Made by a program: the position numbers and the translations under genes
The notes under the pieces: generated by a model
The model's input: the letters and a program-made list of their open reading frames with translations, nothing else
What the model was told of the DNA's origin: nothing
Databases searched by the model: none
Part shown: positions 38,756 through 46,788 of the stretch, piece by piece
How positions within the stretch are numbered: the stretch's first letter is position 1
How the letters are laid out: the number at the start of each line of letters is the position of its first letter
Source of the DNA: Geminocystis sp050753365
Lineage (GTDB): Bacteria > Cyanobacteriota > Cyanobacteriia > Cyanobacteriales > Cyanobacteriaceae
Reading direction: 5' to 3'
NCBI RefSeq assembly: GCF_050753365.1
Contig: NZ_JBLZFY010000002.1
Coordinates: 1 to 64,000 of the forward strand
DNA: 64,000 bases

Positions 38756-38799
38756 TTCATTATTTCCACTACTAAATTTTATTGTGATGATTGCAAAAA

Positions 38800-38833
38800 T
38801 TCTTAATTCTTAATTCTTAATTCTTAATTCTTT
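38800..38833. repeat. Heptanucleotide tandem repeat (TTCTTAA)n
   Basis: Nearly five units of TTCTTAA between tatC and the antitoxin gene, the same heptamer as at 1-49. Confidence 0.9.
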
Positions 38834-38834
38834 C

Positions 38835-39605
38835 TCATTTTCCCGTTAATTTAACCATAAAAATACCGCCAAAATATAATACTAAAACTGCACCTCCGAG
38901 AAGGGATTGTGTAAGTGGATCGGTTGATGGTGTTAATACAGCTCCTAAAATCATTGCACCTAAAACTACTATGCGCCAAGTAGAAAGCATTTGTTGGGAA
39001 GATACTATATTTAATGTGCCTAAGAGTAATTGAATCACTGGAATTTGAAAGGCTAAACCAGTGGAAAACATTAACAATAACACAAACTTAAAGTACTTAT
39101 CGATCGACCATAATTGTTCTACTACATCAGCACCATAATTAATAAAAAAGTTGAGGGCGGCAGGAATAAGTAGATAATAGGCGAAGGCTAAACCAGCGAA
39201 AAAGAGGATACTTGAGCCAAATACCACAGGGGCGATGGTTTTTCTTTCCTTGCGAGTTAAACCGGGGGTTACAAACTGCACAATTTGATATAAAATCACG
39301 GGCGCTGAAAGCAAAATCCCCGTATAACCTGCCACTTGAATCGAGACAAAGAAAAACTCTCCCGGTGCTAACTGTAGAAACTTAACATCTCCTGCTGGAA
39401 TTTCTAACCATGCCACAATTGGCTTTACAAAAAAGAAACAGGAAACAGCGCCAACTCCCATGGCAATAATACTAACGAAAATTCTTCGGCGCAATTCTTC
39501 CAGATGATCAAAAAAAGGCATTTCTGATTCGTTGGGTATCTCATCCCAATAGTCTTGAGGGTTTTGTGTTTCTTGAGGTTGCTTCTTTAATTCCTGAGTC
39601 GCCAT
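38835..39605 (-). CDS. tatC: Sec-independent protein translocase TatC
   Basis: 256 residues with six membrane helices. It recognises twin-arginine signal peptides with TatB/TatA in thylakoid and plasma membranes. The conserved N-terminal MPFFDHLEELRRRIFVSI (about 29-46) holds the signal-contacting E and RR. Other marks: FLQLAPGEFFFVSIQVA, FVTPGLTRKERK and the P-rich LTPSTDPLTQ. It is slightly longer at the N-terminus than E. coli TatC, as in other cyanobacteria. Confidence 0.96.
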   Translation of the reverse strand: MATQELKKQPQETQNPQDYWDEIPNESEMPFFDHLEELRRRIFVSIIAMGVGAVSCFFFVKPIVAWLEIPAGDVKFLQLAPGEFFFVSIQVAGYTGILLSAPVILYQIVQFVTPGLTRKERKTIAPVVFGSSILFFAGLAFAYYLLIPAALNFFINYGADVVEQLWSIDKYFKFVLLLMFSTGLAFQIPVIQLLLGTLNIVSSQQMLSTWRIVVLGAMILGAVLTPSTDPLTQSLLGGAVLVLYFGGIFMVKLTGK

Positions 39606-39632
39606 TTTTATAAAATTGATGATGTAAAAATA

Positions 39633-40520
39633 TCATAGCTTCATAGTATCAAAATTCACGGGAAAAAATTGTTGAATCATTCTTTTTGCTTGAGATTCGT
39701 AACCGCCTCCAAATAAGTTAAAGTGATTGAGAATATGATACAAGTTATAAATATTTTTGCGTTGCGCATAACCACTGTCTAAACGCCATTGTTGATTATA
39801 AGCCTCATAAAAAGCAGAAGGAAAGCCACCAAATAATTCTGTCATGGCAATATCCACTTCTCGATCGCCATAATAACACGCAGGATCAAATATAGTCGCT
39901 TCCCCTGTATCTGTAAATCCTGCATTTCCCGACCACAAATCTCCGTGAACTAAGGACGGTAAGGGATTATGATTAGATAGGCTCGATCGAACCCTGTCAA
40001 TAATTTCTTGACTGTTTTTAAAATTGCCTCCTCGCCGATTTGCCAATGTGAGTTGATAACCGATTCTTTTTTCAGCAAAAAAATTAGCCCAATTATCCCC
40101 CCAATCATTAATTTGCGGTGTAGAGCCGATCGTATTATTGATATACCATCCAAAAGGTTTATTTACCTGATATTGATGTAACATAGCCAAGTTTTTACCC
40201 ATTGATTGCCACGATCGAACCTCACCCCGTCCTAAGTTAAGATATTCTAAGACTAAATAGGAATCATTGCCCGATACACCATGACAAATCGGTTTCGGCA
40301 CAAGAATTGTTTTTGTTTGATACATTTCTTCTAAAGCCATAGCCTCCGCCTCAAACATTGCTACCTGTGAGGCACGATTTAACTTGACAAAATAACTAAT
40401 ATCCTTCCCAATAAGTTGATAAGCCTGATTGATACATCCGCCCCCCATCGATCGATAATTAGTTAAGGTAAAAGCAGAATCGGTATGTTTAACAATATTA
40501 TTAACAATTTCAGTCCACAT
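39633..40520 (-). CDS. Fructosamine-3-kinase family protein
   Basis: 295 residues of the fructosamine/ketosamine kinase family (APH-like kinase fold). It repairs glycated proteins by phosphorylating fructosamine or ribulosamine Lys. Marks: GGGCINQAYQL near residue 27, FVKLN, LVHGDLWSGNAGF with the catalytic Asp (about 198), and FDPACYYGDREVDIAMTELFGG. It is 27 bp upstream of tatC on the same strand, so cotranscription is possible. Confidence 0.9.
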   Translation of the reverse strand: MWTEIVNNIVKHTDSAFTLTNYRSMGGGCINQAYQLIGKDISYFVKLNRASQVAMFEAEAMALEEMYQTKTILVPKPICHGVSGNDSYLVLEYLNLGRGEVRSWQSMGKNLAMLHQYQVNKPFGWYINNTIGSTPQINDWGDNWANFFAEKRIGYQLTLANRRGGNFKNSQEIIDRVRSSLSNHNPLPSLVHGDLWSGNAGFTDTGEATIFDPACYYGDREVDIAMTELFGGFPSAFYEAYNQQWRLDSGYAQRKNIYNLYHILNHFNLFGGGYESQAKRMIQQFFPVNFDTMKL

Positions 40521-40656
40521 ATTAACTCATTGATAGTATAAAAGTATTTTAATTGGTTGGTAGGGGCATAATATAACCTCAGTTCGATGTAAGAATATCC
40601 AACTGAAGCAGGTATCAGGTATCAGGTAGCAGGTTTAATTTTTAGCAGATTATGTT

Positions 40657-40690
40657 ATTTAGGGTTTGCTGAATAAATCAGAAAGCTAAA
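40657..40690. repeat. Solo left end of the MITE family
   Basis: TTAGGGTTTGCTGAATAAAT followed by CAGAAAGC matches the left end of the MITEs at 28191 and 56518. No matching right end is seen before the fur gene, so it is a fragment. Confidence 0.55.
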
Positions 40691-40749
40691 ACCATTAAAA
40701 CCATTGCCCATTGCCCTACCCGAACCAGTAAAGTGAGATGTGTTCTACT

Positions 40750-41271
40750 TTATCTATGTTTATGTTGACCTTCAGCGATCGCACGGCTACAATACCAATT
40801 AGAGGGGAGAGTAGAAGGCCACCCCATTTCAAGGGCTTCTTGACAAATAGTTGTTACTGTCAACTGGCAATCAATTAATTGAAACTCCTCTTTCTGACAT
40901 TGTTTTAAGCTATGTTTAAGAATAGAATCATCTTGAAATTCGATCGTCTTGTTACACTGAACACAAACAATATGATGATGATGGTGGGGATAAGGATGAT
41001 TTAATTCATAGTGTTTATGACCTTCAGCTAATTCTAATTCACGCAAAACTCGCATTTTAGTCATCAATTTTACACTACGATAGATGGTAGATAAACTGAT
41101 ATTTTCTCCTTCTTCTTCCAACAATTTATATAATTCTTCGGCACTGAGATGATTTCCTTGGGGTAAATTATTAAATACTTGAAGGATTTTTTCCCGTTGG
41201 GGAGTCATTCGCCAACCTCTGGAATTGAGCTTTTTTTTAATGGATGCAGTAGTATCTGAAGACATAATCAC
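40750..41271 (-). CDS. fur: Fur-family metal-responsive repressor
   Basis: 173 residues. The winged helix (RGWRMTPQREKILQVFNN, SLSTIYRSVKLM) binds DNA. The metal site has HHHHHIVCVQCNKTIEF (His cluster plus CxxC). The second CxxC near the C-terminus found in many Fur proteins is absent; one Cys remains in TTICQEALEMGWP. Overall sequence is closest to cyanobacterial FurA. The start may be M3. It is a candidate regulator of the porin at 33151-34728, whose upstream region carries a Fur-box-like site. Confidence 0.88.
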   Translation of the reverse strand: MIMSSDTTASIKKKLNSRGWRMTPQREKILQVFNNLPQGNHLSAEELYKLLEEEGENISLSTIYRSVKLMTKMRVLRELELAEGHKHYELNHPYPHHHHHIVCVQCNKTIEFQDDSILKHSLKQCQKEEFQLIDCQLTVTTICQEALEMGWPSTLPSNWYCSRAIAEGQHKHR

Positions 41272-41533
41272 TAGGGGGAAGAAAAATTATTTTGTCTCTA
41301 TCATACTTTTGTTTTTACCCCATTTGCAACTATTAGGCTCTAATTGAGAATAACTTTTGAATAGAGTTAAGCTAGAACATCCAAGTTTACTGATTGAGAG
41401 AGGGGAAAGGGAAGAGGGAATAGGTAAAGAATTAATAAAAAATTAGTAACAATTCAACTAAATTTGTTATTTATATATGAATAGTCAGCAATTCTCGTTA
41501 TGGTGACGTACAACTTTTAGAACAAAAAAAACA

Positions 41534-41923
41534 GTGAAAAGAAATTTTCAAAATAAAATCATTAGTATTAATAATTCAGGTTTAGGTTGTTTATTAACTT
41601 TCATTCTTGCTAGTTTAATTTTAGGCTCGATCGGGCTACAATGGGTAGTAAATGGCTTTTTAATCTTCATTGCCTTACTAATTATTACGCCGATTATTGG
41701 TGTTTGGGCTTTTCGTTGGTGGTTGAAAAGAAACCTCATTCAAGATGAATGTCCTGTTTGTAATCATACCTTTACGGGCTTAAATAATACCGAAACTCGT
41801 TGCCCTAATTGTGGCGAATTATTAAGGGTAGAAAACAGTAAATTTATTCGACAAACTCCCCTAGGTACGATCGAAGTAGATGCGATCGAAATCTCTGGTA
41901 ATAGTTTAGAAGAGGGAAAATAA
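41534..41923 (+). CDS. Membrane protein with cytosolic zinc ribbon
   Basis: 129 residues from a GTG start. Two membrane helices (about 15-33 and 36-55: LLTFILASLILGSIGLQW, FLIFIALLIITPIIGVWAF) are followed by a zinc ribbon CPVCNHTF...CPNCGE (about 75-97). The family is not recognised by name; similar small proteins are common in cyanobacteria. It is convergent with petE. Confidence 0.65.
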   Translation: MKRNFQNKIISINNSGLGCLLTFILASLILGSIGLQWVVNGFLIFIALLIITPIIGVWAFRWWLKRNLIQDECPVCNHTFTGLNNTETRCPNCGELLRVENSKFIRQTPLGTIEVDAIEISGNSLEEGK

Positions 41924-41964
41924 TCAAATTCTACATTCTAAATTCTATATACAATACATCTTTA

Positions 41965-42044
41965 GATATATTTTCTAATACAGGCAAGATGCCCGTTCTA
42001 CGGTGATATATTTTCTAATACGGGCAAAATGCCCGTTCTACGGT
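41965..42044. terminator. Two tandem 40-bp hairpin repeats, likely bidirectional terminator
   Basis: GATATATTTTCTAATAC followed by A/GGGCAA-AATGCCCGTTCTACGG occurs at 41965-42004 and 42005-42044. Each forms a CGGGCA/TGCCCG stem. They lie between the convergent zinc-ribbon and petE genes, so a terminator role is likely; no experimental support. Confidence 0.55.
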
Positions 42045-42070
42045 GTAAATATCTTCGCTTTTGGAGAAGT

Positions 42071-42442
42071 CTATTCTACAGTAATAGTTCCTACCATTCC
42101 AGCACCACGATGAGGCTCACAGTAGTATGTGTATTCACCGGGATCGGTAAAAGTAGCTTCAAAGGATTCTCCTGCGGAAAATGCCAATCCTTTATGGCTT
42201 AATTTATCAGCATTTTTAGCTGAAATATTAAAAACTACGTTGTGAGGTGCGAGTTTATTGTTTACCCATTTAACGGTATCACCAGCTTTGATGGTTACTT
42301 TTGCAGGTTGGAAAGCTAACATTCCATTATCCGCACCCATTTTTACTTCTACGGTGTCGGCATGGGCAGGGCTAACCGCACTAAACATCATGGTAACGGC
42401 TAACAATAAAGAGGATAATAATAAACCTAGTTTCTTAGTCAT
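42071..42442 (-). CDS. petE: Plastocyanin precursor
   Basis: 123 residues. Signal peptide 1 to about 28 (cleaved after SPAHADT or near it) sends it to the thylakoid lumen, where it carries electrons from cytochrome b6f to photosystem I. The type 1 copper ligands are visible: H in LAPHNVVF, then C, H and M in YYCEPHRGAGMVG. Mature length is near 98 residues as usual. Confidence 0.96.
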   Translation of the reverse strand: MTKKLGLLLSSLLLAVTMMFSAVSPAHADTVEVKMGADNGMLAFQPAKVTIKAGDTVKWVNNKLAPHNVVFNISAKNADKLSHKGLAFSAGESFEATFTDPGEYTYYCEPHRGAGMVGTITVE

Positions 42443-42537
42443 TGTTTTTCTTTTAAATTTTTTCTATCTAATCATCATACAATGAACTTTGACCACTTGT
42501 CATTTTTTGAACAAATTTTTTTATTTCCCTCGCTACC

Positions 42538-42567
42538 TTGTAAAAAATAGACAATATCTGTTATAAT
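42538..42567 (+). promoter_or_regulatory. Sigma70-type promoter of the SRP RNA gene
   Basis: TTGTAA (42538-42543) and a perfect TATAAT (42562-42567) are 18 bp apart, and the predicted start is about 42574, exactly where the RNA's closing stem begins. Confidence 0.7.
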
Positions 42568-42574
42568 GGGGATT

Positions 42575-42668
42575 GACTCGAACTTATGCGATCGTGACGC
42601 TCAAACCTTGTCAGGACTGGAAAGTAGCAGCAATACGGGATGCTTATGATGGGCGTAGGCTTCGGGTC
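42575..42668 (+). ncRNA. ffs: Signal recognition particle RNA (4.5S type)
   Basis: About 94 nt. The conserved domain IV is visible as GTCAGGACTGGAAAGTAGCA GC (42610-42632), the Ffh-binding loop. The ends pair: GACTCGAA (42575-42582) with TTCGGGTC (42661-42668), all eight positions. A strong TATAAT lies just upstream. Partner of Ffh in co-translational targeting. A 68-codon frame starting inside it (42640) is not a gene. Confidence 0.9.
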
Positions 42669-42820
42669 TTCTGAACTTTTAACTCTCACTAAACTCTACA
42701 ATAGTGAAATAAAAGATAAACTTGCCCTAACATCAGAAAATAATTGTTATGAGCGATTGATAATTATTTTGTCATCAAGGATAATGGAAATCATCAGCAA
42801 AAATAAAGGTATCCAGATAA

Positions 42821-44344
42821 ATGATTACAGGCGAATTAAAATCTAAAGTTGATAAATTGTGGACAACGTTTTGGAATAACGGTATTAGTAATCCCCTTTC
42901 AGTAATAGAGCAAATATCGTACCTACTTTTTATCAAACGTTTAGATGACTTACAATTAGCCCAAGAGAAGAAGATAAAACGGTTAGGAGGTACTTTAGAC
43001 AATCCCACCTTTACCCCAGAAAATAATCATTGTCGTTGGTCAGTATTCAAAAATCAAAACCCTTCGGATATGTTAGTCACCGTCAGGGATTCCGCTTTTC
43101 CTTTTATCAAAACCATCGGTAGGGAAGGGGGGGCTTATGCCCAACACATGAAGGATGCAGTATTTTTAATCGCTAACCCCGCTTTATTGGCGAATGTAGT
43201 GGAACAGGTTGACCAAATGCTTGAGTTACTGACGAAACAAGCTAATGATTCTCAGGATAAAACCTACATCGATTTACAGGGGGATTTGTATGAGTATATG
43301 CTTTCAAAGCTCACCACCGCAGGAACTAATGGGCAGTTTCGCACTCCTCGTCATATTATTAAGATGATGGTGGAGTTAATGAATCCTTCCCCCCATGAGG
43401 TAATTTGTGACCCTGCTTGTGGTACAGGAGGCTTTTTGGTGGCGGTAGCAGAATATCTACGTCAGAAAAAGGATAGTGAGGGTAATTATGTTTTGCATAA
43501 CCCTGACAACCGTAAGCATTTTAACGAGGAGATGTTTCACGGTTTTGACTTCGATGCTACCATGTTAAGAATAGGTAGTATGAATATGATGTTACACGGT
43601 ATTGAAGACCCGAAAATTGAGGCACGGGATTCTTTAGCCCAAGAGCATTCAGAGGTATCGGAAGCCTTTACTTTAATCTTAGCTAATCCTCCTTTTAAGG
43701 GTTCTTTGGAGGCTAATACGATCGCTAAGGATTTAACGAAAGTAATTAGTACCAAAAAGACAGAGTTATTATTTGGGGCGTTATTTCTGCGGTTGTTGAA
43801 GAAGGGGGGAAGAGCGGCGGTAATTGTGCCTGACGGGGTGTTATTTGGTTCTTCTAATGCCCATAAAGCCCTGCGTCAGACGTTGGTAGAGAGTCATAAG
43901 TTGGATGGGGTTATCTCCATGCCTTCAGGAGTTTTTAAGCCCTATGCTGGAGTTTCTACGGCGGTGCTGATGTTTACTAAGACGGGGGTTGGTGGTACTG
44001 ATGCGGTGTGGTTTTATGATATGTCTGCCGATGGTTTATCTTTGGATGATAAACGTATCCCTGTAGAGGAAAACGATATTCCCGACATTATCAGTAAGTG
44101 GCATAGTCGAGATATAGACAAGGATACTAACCGCACGGCTAAGGCTTTCTTTGTGTCGAAGGAGGAAATAGTCAAAAATGGTTATGATTTGTCTATCAAT
44201 CGTTATAAGGAGGTGGAGTATGAGGAGGTTAGTTATGAGTCTCCTAGGGTGATTTTAGGTAAGCTGAAGCTGATGGAGGCGGAAATTATGGGGGATTTGG
44301 AACTTTTGGAGGAAATGTTGGGCAATGATAAAATTACTAATTAG
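42821..44344 (+). CDS. hsdM: Type I restriction-modification, DNA methyltransferase subunit
   Basis: 507 residues. N6-adenine methyltransferase of the HsdM2S1R2 complex. An N-terminal helical domain (SVIEQISYLLFIKRLDD) is followed by the SAM site DPACGTGGFL (about 200) and the catalytic ANPPF (N/DPPY/F motif IV, about 289). The C-terminal helices contact HsdS. First gene of the locus; hsdS starts 2.4 kb later, and a HicBA pair starts 15 bp after the stop. Confidence 0.95.
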   Translation: MITGELKSKVDKLWTTFWNNGISNPLSVIEQISYLLFIKRLDDLQLAQEKKIKRLGGTLDNPTFTPENNHCRWSVFKNQNPSDMLVTVRDSAFPFIKTIGREGGAYAQHMKDAVFLIANPALLANVVEQVDQMLELLTKQANDSQDKTYIDLQGDLYEYMLSKLTTAGTNGQFRTPRHIIKMMVELMNPSPHEVICDPACGTGGFLVAVAEYLRQKKDSEGNYVLHNPDNRKHFNEEMFHGFDFDATMLRIGSMNMMLHGIEDPKIEARDSLAQEHSEVSEAFTLILANPPFKGSLEANTIAKDLTKVISTKKTELLFGALFLRLLKKGGRAAVIVPDGVLFGSSNAHKALRQTLVESHKLDGVISMPSGVFKPYAGVSTAVLMFTKTGVGGTDAVWFYDMSADGLSLDDKRIPVEENDIPDIISKWHSRDIDKDTNRTAKAFFVSKEEIVKNGYDLSINRYKEVEYEEVSYESPRVILGKLKLMEAEIMGDLELLEEMLGNDKITN

Positions 44345-44358
44345 GGTTTAATCATATT

Positions 44359-44583
44359 ATGAAATATAAATACACTGCTAAATATACTAAAATCCCCTCT
44401 GGCTATATGGGGCAAATTATGGAATGGCAAGAGGTGGTGACGGAAGGAAAAAGTCTGACTGAGTGTCGTTTAATGCTTGAGGATGCTTTAAATGAGATGA
44501 TTTTAGCTTATCAACTGCAAGGTAAAACTATCCCTTTAAATGACAGTGACATTATTGAAAGTTTATTTATTGAGGTTGCTTAA
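44359..44583 (+). CDS. hicB: HicB-like antitoxin
   Basis: 74 residues, partial RNase-H-like HicB fold: YTAKYTKIPSGYMGQIMEWQ and SLTECRLMLEDALNEMI. It precedes a HicA toxin gene and shares one base with it (TAATG at 44581-44585). Probable neutraliser of that toxin; no separate DNA-binding domain is seen at this length. Confidence 0.8.
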   Translation: MKYKYTAKYTKIPSGYMGQIMEWQEVVTEGKSLTECRLMLEDALNEMILAYQLQGKTIPLNDSDIIESLFIEVA

Positions 44584-44771
44584 TGTCGGTAAAAAGAAGG
44601 GATTTAATTCAATACTTGGAAGATAATGGTTTTTATCTTTTGCGGGAAGGGGGAAATCACTCTATTTATACAAATAATACGACTACCATCCCCGTGAAAC
44701 GACACAACATTTTTGACAGAATCACTGCTAATCAAATTTGTAAACAGGCTGGATTAAAGAAAAAATTTTAA
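44583..44771 (+). CDS. hicA: HicA mRNA-interferase toxin
   Basis: 62 residues with the HicA dsRBD-like fold: KRRDLIQYLEDNGFYLLREG, the catalytic His in GNHSIYTN, and VKRHNIFDRITANQICKQAG. HicA cleaves mRNA. The gene is coupled to hicB by a one-base overlap. Confidence 0.9.
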   Translation: MSVKRRDLIQYLEDNGFYLLREGGNHSIYTNNTTTIPVKRHNIFDRITANQICKQAGLKKKF

Positions 44772-44787
44772 AAAGGAGATTAATTTT

Positions 44788-44856
44788 ATGAATAATTTAC
44801 TAGAAAGTGCGATCGTCCTTGGCAAGTATAATTTGGGGGATAGCGATGTCAATTAA
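44788..44856 (+). pseudogene. Truncated duplicate of the antitoxin-like gene at 45503
   Basis: MNNLLESAIV then frame-unrelated residues to a stop after 22 codons. The first 35 bp plus the 20-bp upstream AAGGAGATTAATTTTATG block match 45485-45530 almost exactly. The seam is at GCGATCG (about 44808), after which the next HicB-like gene begins. It is a recombination scar. Confidence 0.75.
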
Positions 44857-45061
44857 GTATGAGTTAATCATTTACTGGAGTGAGATGGATGATTGCTTTA
44901 TTGTCGAAGTGCCAGAGTTAGCAGGATGTATGGCAGACGGTAAAACCTATCAAGAGGCTGTTAGTAATGCTGAGGTGATTATTCAAGAATGGTTAGAAAC
45001 GGCTCAAGAGTTCGGGCGAGATATTCCTCAACCGAAAGGCAAATTGATGTATGCTAAATAG
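44846..45061 (+). CDS. HicB-family protein, orphan
   Basis: 71 residues from MSIKYELIIYW (ATG 44846, GGGGG six bases upstream); a start at 44807 reads through the recombination scar and was rejected. Marks: YELIIYWSEMDDCFIVEVPE, ELAGCMADGKTYQEAVSNAE, VIIQEWLETA. Typical HicB antitoxin, but no HicA follows; it is an orphan or acts in trans. Confidence 0.85.
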   Translation: MSIKYELIIYWSEMDDCFIVEVPELAGCMADGKTYQEAVSNAEVIIQEWLETAQEFGRDIPQPKGKLMYAK

Positions 45062-45094
45062 TTTGTATTATGATTTGCTCAAGAGGGTTTAATT

Positions 45095-45418
45095 ATGAAA
45101 CATTTACAACTCAATGAAATTATTATTTCACTAAAAGCATGGTTTTCTCAATATTATCAAGAGGATTTACATCAACTAATTTTATATGGTTCACAGGCTA
45201 GAGGTGATGCTGAAAAATATTCGGATATTGATATTCTAATAGTTCTTAAAAGGGCTTTTAATTATCGTCAAGAGTTAAATAATACTAGCGATTTAATTTG
45301 TGATTTATCCTTGCAATATGATACTGTTATATCCCGTGCTTTTATTTCTCAAGAGTCTTTTGAAAAAGATAATACTCCTTTTTTGCTTAATATACGACGA
45401 GAAGGGATTACTCTATGA
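45095..45418 (+). CDS. MNT-type nucleotidyltransferase antitoxin (MntA-like)
   Basis: 107 residues with the minimal nucleotidyltransferase motif GSQARGDAEKYSDIDILIV (about 29-47), the GSx10DxD pattern. In HEPN-MNT modules this protein adds AMP groups to the HEPN toxin and silences it. Here the HEPN partner, overlapping by 4 bp (ATGA), is cut to 27 codons. Confidence 0.9.
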   Translation: MKHLQLNEIIISLKAWFSQYYQEDLHQLILYGSQARGDAEKYSDIDILIVLKRAFNYRQELNNTSDLICDLSLQYDTVISRAFISQESFEKDNTPFLLNIRREGITL

Positions 45419-45498
45419 ATAAGGAACAAAAATTACTTTTAGCAAAGGCAAAACGTAGTTTAGAAGGTGCAATTTTGTTGTTAAATAAAGGAGATTAA
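45415..45498 (+). pseudogene. HEPN toxin stump (HepT-like), 27 codons
   Basis: MNKEQKLLLAKAKRSLEGA ILLLNKGD then stop. The first helix is that of a HEPN protein (AKRSLEGA), but the RxxxxH RNase motif and the rest are gone. The gene fuses at AATAAAGGAGATTAATTTTATG into the next gene's leader, so the toxin was replaced by recombination. Confidence 0.75.
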
Positions 45499-45502
45499 TT
45501 TT

Positions 45503-45742
45503 ATGAATAATTTATTAGAAAGTGCGATCGAACTCGTTAAATCTTTACCTGAATCTGAGCAAGAAAAAATTGCTCTATTAATGATAGATAATTTACAAGT
45601 ATCAGAAAATAATAATACTGAGCTTAATGATTGGGATAAACTTTCTCAAGTATTAGATGAATGTCAAATAGAAACAGGTATAACTGATTTAGCTGAACAA
45701 CATGATCATTATATTCACGGTACACCTAAACGGGCAAATTAA
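45503..45742 (+). CDS. Antitoxin-like protein, partner of a truncated PIN toxin
   Basis: 79 residues: MNNLLESAIELVKSLPESEQ, EKIALLMIDNLQ, then an acidic tail. This is the usual upstream partner of PIN toxins in cyanobacteria. The next gene begins with a 1-bp overlap but is only a stump. The start is supported by AAGGAG at 45487-45492. Confidence 0.7.
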   Translation: MNNLLESAIELVKSLPESEQEKIALLMIDNLQVSENNNTELNDWDKLSQVLDECQIETGITDLAEQHDHYIHGTPKRAN

Positions 45743-45849
45743 TGAAAAAAGTTTTTGTTGATACTTCTGCTTTTTTAGCATTATTAAATAAATCTGATAC
45801 ATGGCACAAAAAAGCGAAGGAGATAGAATTATTTTTAAATCAAAATTGA
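45742..45849 (+). pseudogene. PIN toxin stump, 35 codons
   Basis: MKKVFVDTSAFLALLNKSD, then THWHKKAKE-like residues and an early TGA. The first PIN Asp (FVDTSAFLA) and following helix are those of a VapC protein (about 130 residues), but three quarters are missing. No catalytic site can form. Confidence 0.8.
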
Positions 45850-45856
45850 AAACTAT

Positions 45857-46177
45857 ATGACTAATTTATATGAAATCTTAAACAAGATAAAAGAAGCACC
45901 GGGGATATATTTAGGTCGTCCTTCTGTGAGTGATCTATTTATGTTTCTCGTGGGTTATGAGTTTGCTAGAGGTGAAATGGATGTGGATTTAGATGAGGAG
46001 GAGGAGTTATTTTATGATGGTTTTCAGCCTTGGTTACAGCAACGTCTGGGGGTGCGAAGTGTCACCAGTTGGGCTAAGTTGATTATGCTTTCTTGTCATG
46101 ATGAAAAGGCAGGTTTTGATCAGTTTTTCCTCTTGTTAGATGAGTTTAGGCAACAGGCACGGCAACAAGTGGCTTAA
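45857..46177 (+). CDS. Hypothetical protein in the restriction/antitoxin island
   Basis: 106 residues, acidic (EMDVDLDEEEELFYDG). Segments LNKIKEAPGIYLGRPSVSDL and FMFLVGYEFARGE suggest a compact alpha-beta protein. I do not recognise a family; similar cyanobacterial hypotheticals exist. It starts 7 bp after the PIN stump. An antitoxin or immunity role is possible from context only. Confidence 0.6.
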   Translation: MTNLYEILNKIKEAPGIYLGRPSVSDLFMFLVGYEFARGEMDVDLDEEEELFYDGFQPWLQQRLGVRSVTSWAKLIMLSCHDEKAGFDQFFLLLDEFRQQARQQVA

Positions 46178-46277
46178 GTTTTTGTCTTACCTTTTGCCTC
46201 CAAATTAACCCCAGTAAAAAGTCAAATTTACATTTTAAAAATATTCATAATTCAAGTTTTTACCGAGATTAAATAAG

Positions 46278-46514
46278 ATGACTATAACAACTAATTTATC
46301 CCCAGTGAAAGAGATTATTTTCTTAGTGGAAGAAGCAACGGAAGGGGGTTATATTGCTCAGGCTTTAGGGGAATCAATTTTTACGGAAGCTGATACTTTA
46401 GAAGAGTTAAAAACTGAAATAAGAGACGCTGTTCATTGTCATTTTCCCGATGCTCAAAATCGTCCCCAAATTATCCGTTTACATATCGTCAGAGATGAGG
46501 TTATTGCTTCGTGA
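46278..46514 (+). CDS. hicB: HicB-like antitoxin
   Basis: 78 residues with the HicB strand-helix pattern: IIFLVEEATEGGYIAQALGE, TEADTLEELKTEIRDAVHCH and DAQNRPQIIRLH. This subgroup is often misannotated as 2-oxoisovalerate dehydrogenase. It overlaps the next gene by 4 bp (GTGA). Confidence 0.85.
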   Translation: MTITTNLSPVKEIIFLVEEATEGGYIAQALGESIFTEADTLEELKTEIRDAVHCHFPDAQNRPQIIRLHIVRDEVIAS

Positions 46515-46756
46515 AATTACCGAGAAATTTATCTGGTTCTGACTTAGTAAAAGCCTTAAAAATTTTAGGTTATGAAGTTAGTCATCAAACGGGTAGTCAT
46601 ATTCGTTTAACTACTCAAGAAAATGGAGAACATCATGTAACTATTCCAGCCCATAAACCCCTCAAAATTGGCACTCTAAACTCTATTCTGAGAGATGTGG
46701 CTAATCATTTTGATCTGACTAAAGACGATTTAATCAATCAAATTTTTACTTCTTAA
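46511..46756 (+). CDS. hicA: HicA mRNA-interferase toxin
   Basis: 81 residues from GTG 46511. HicA marks: RNLSGSDLVKALKILGYEVS, H in TGSHIRLTT, VTIPAHKPLKIGTLNSILRD. Complete toxin coupled to the HicB-like gene. It is followed by hsdS after 32 bp. Confidence 0.92.
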   Translation: MKLPRNLSGSDLVKALKILGYEVSHQTGSHIRLTTQENGEHHVTIPAHKPLKIGTLNSILRDVANHFDLTKDDLINQIFTS

Positions 46757-46788
46757 TATCATTTATTTTTTAATGGGAGATGTCACGG

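Noticed and set aside
42640..42846. 68-codon plus-strand ORF
   Set aside because: It begins inside the SRP RNA gene and overlaps the hsdM start.
46780..46788. Start of hsdS at the first ATG (46780)
   Set aside because: The GGGAG ribosome site directly abuts that ATG; it is well placed for the ATG at 46789.
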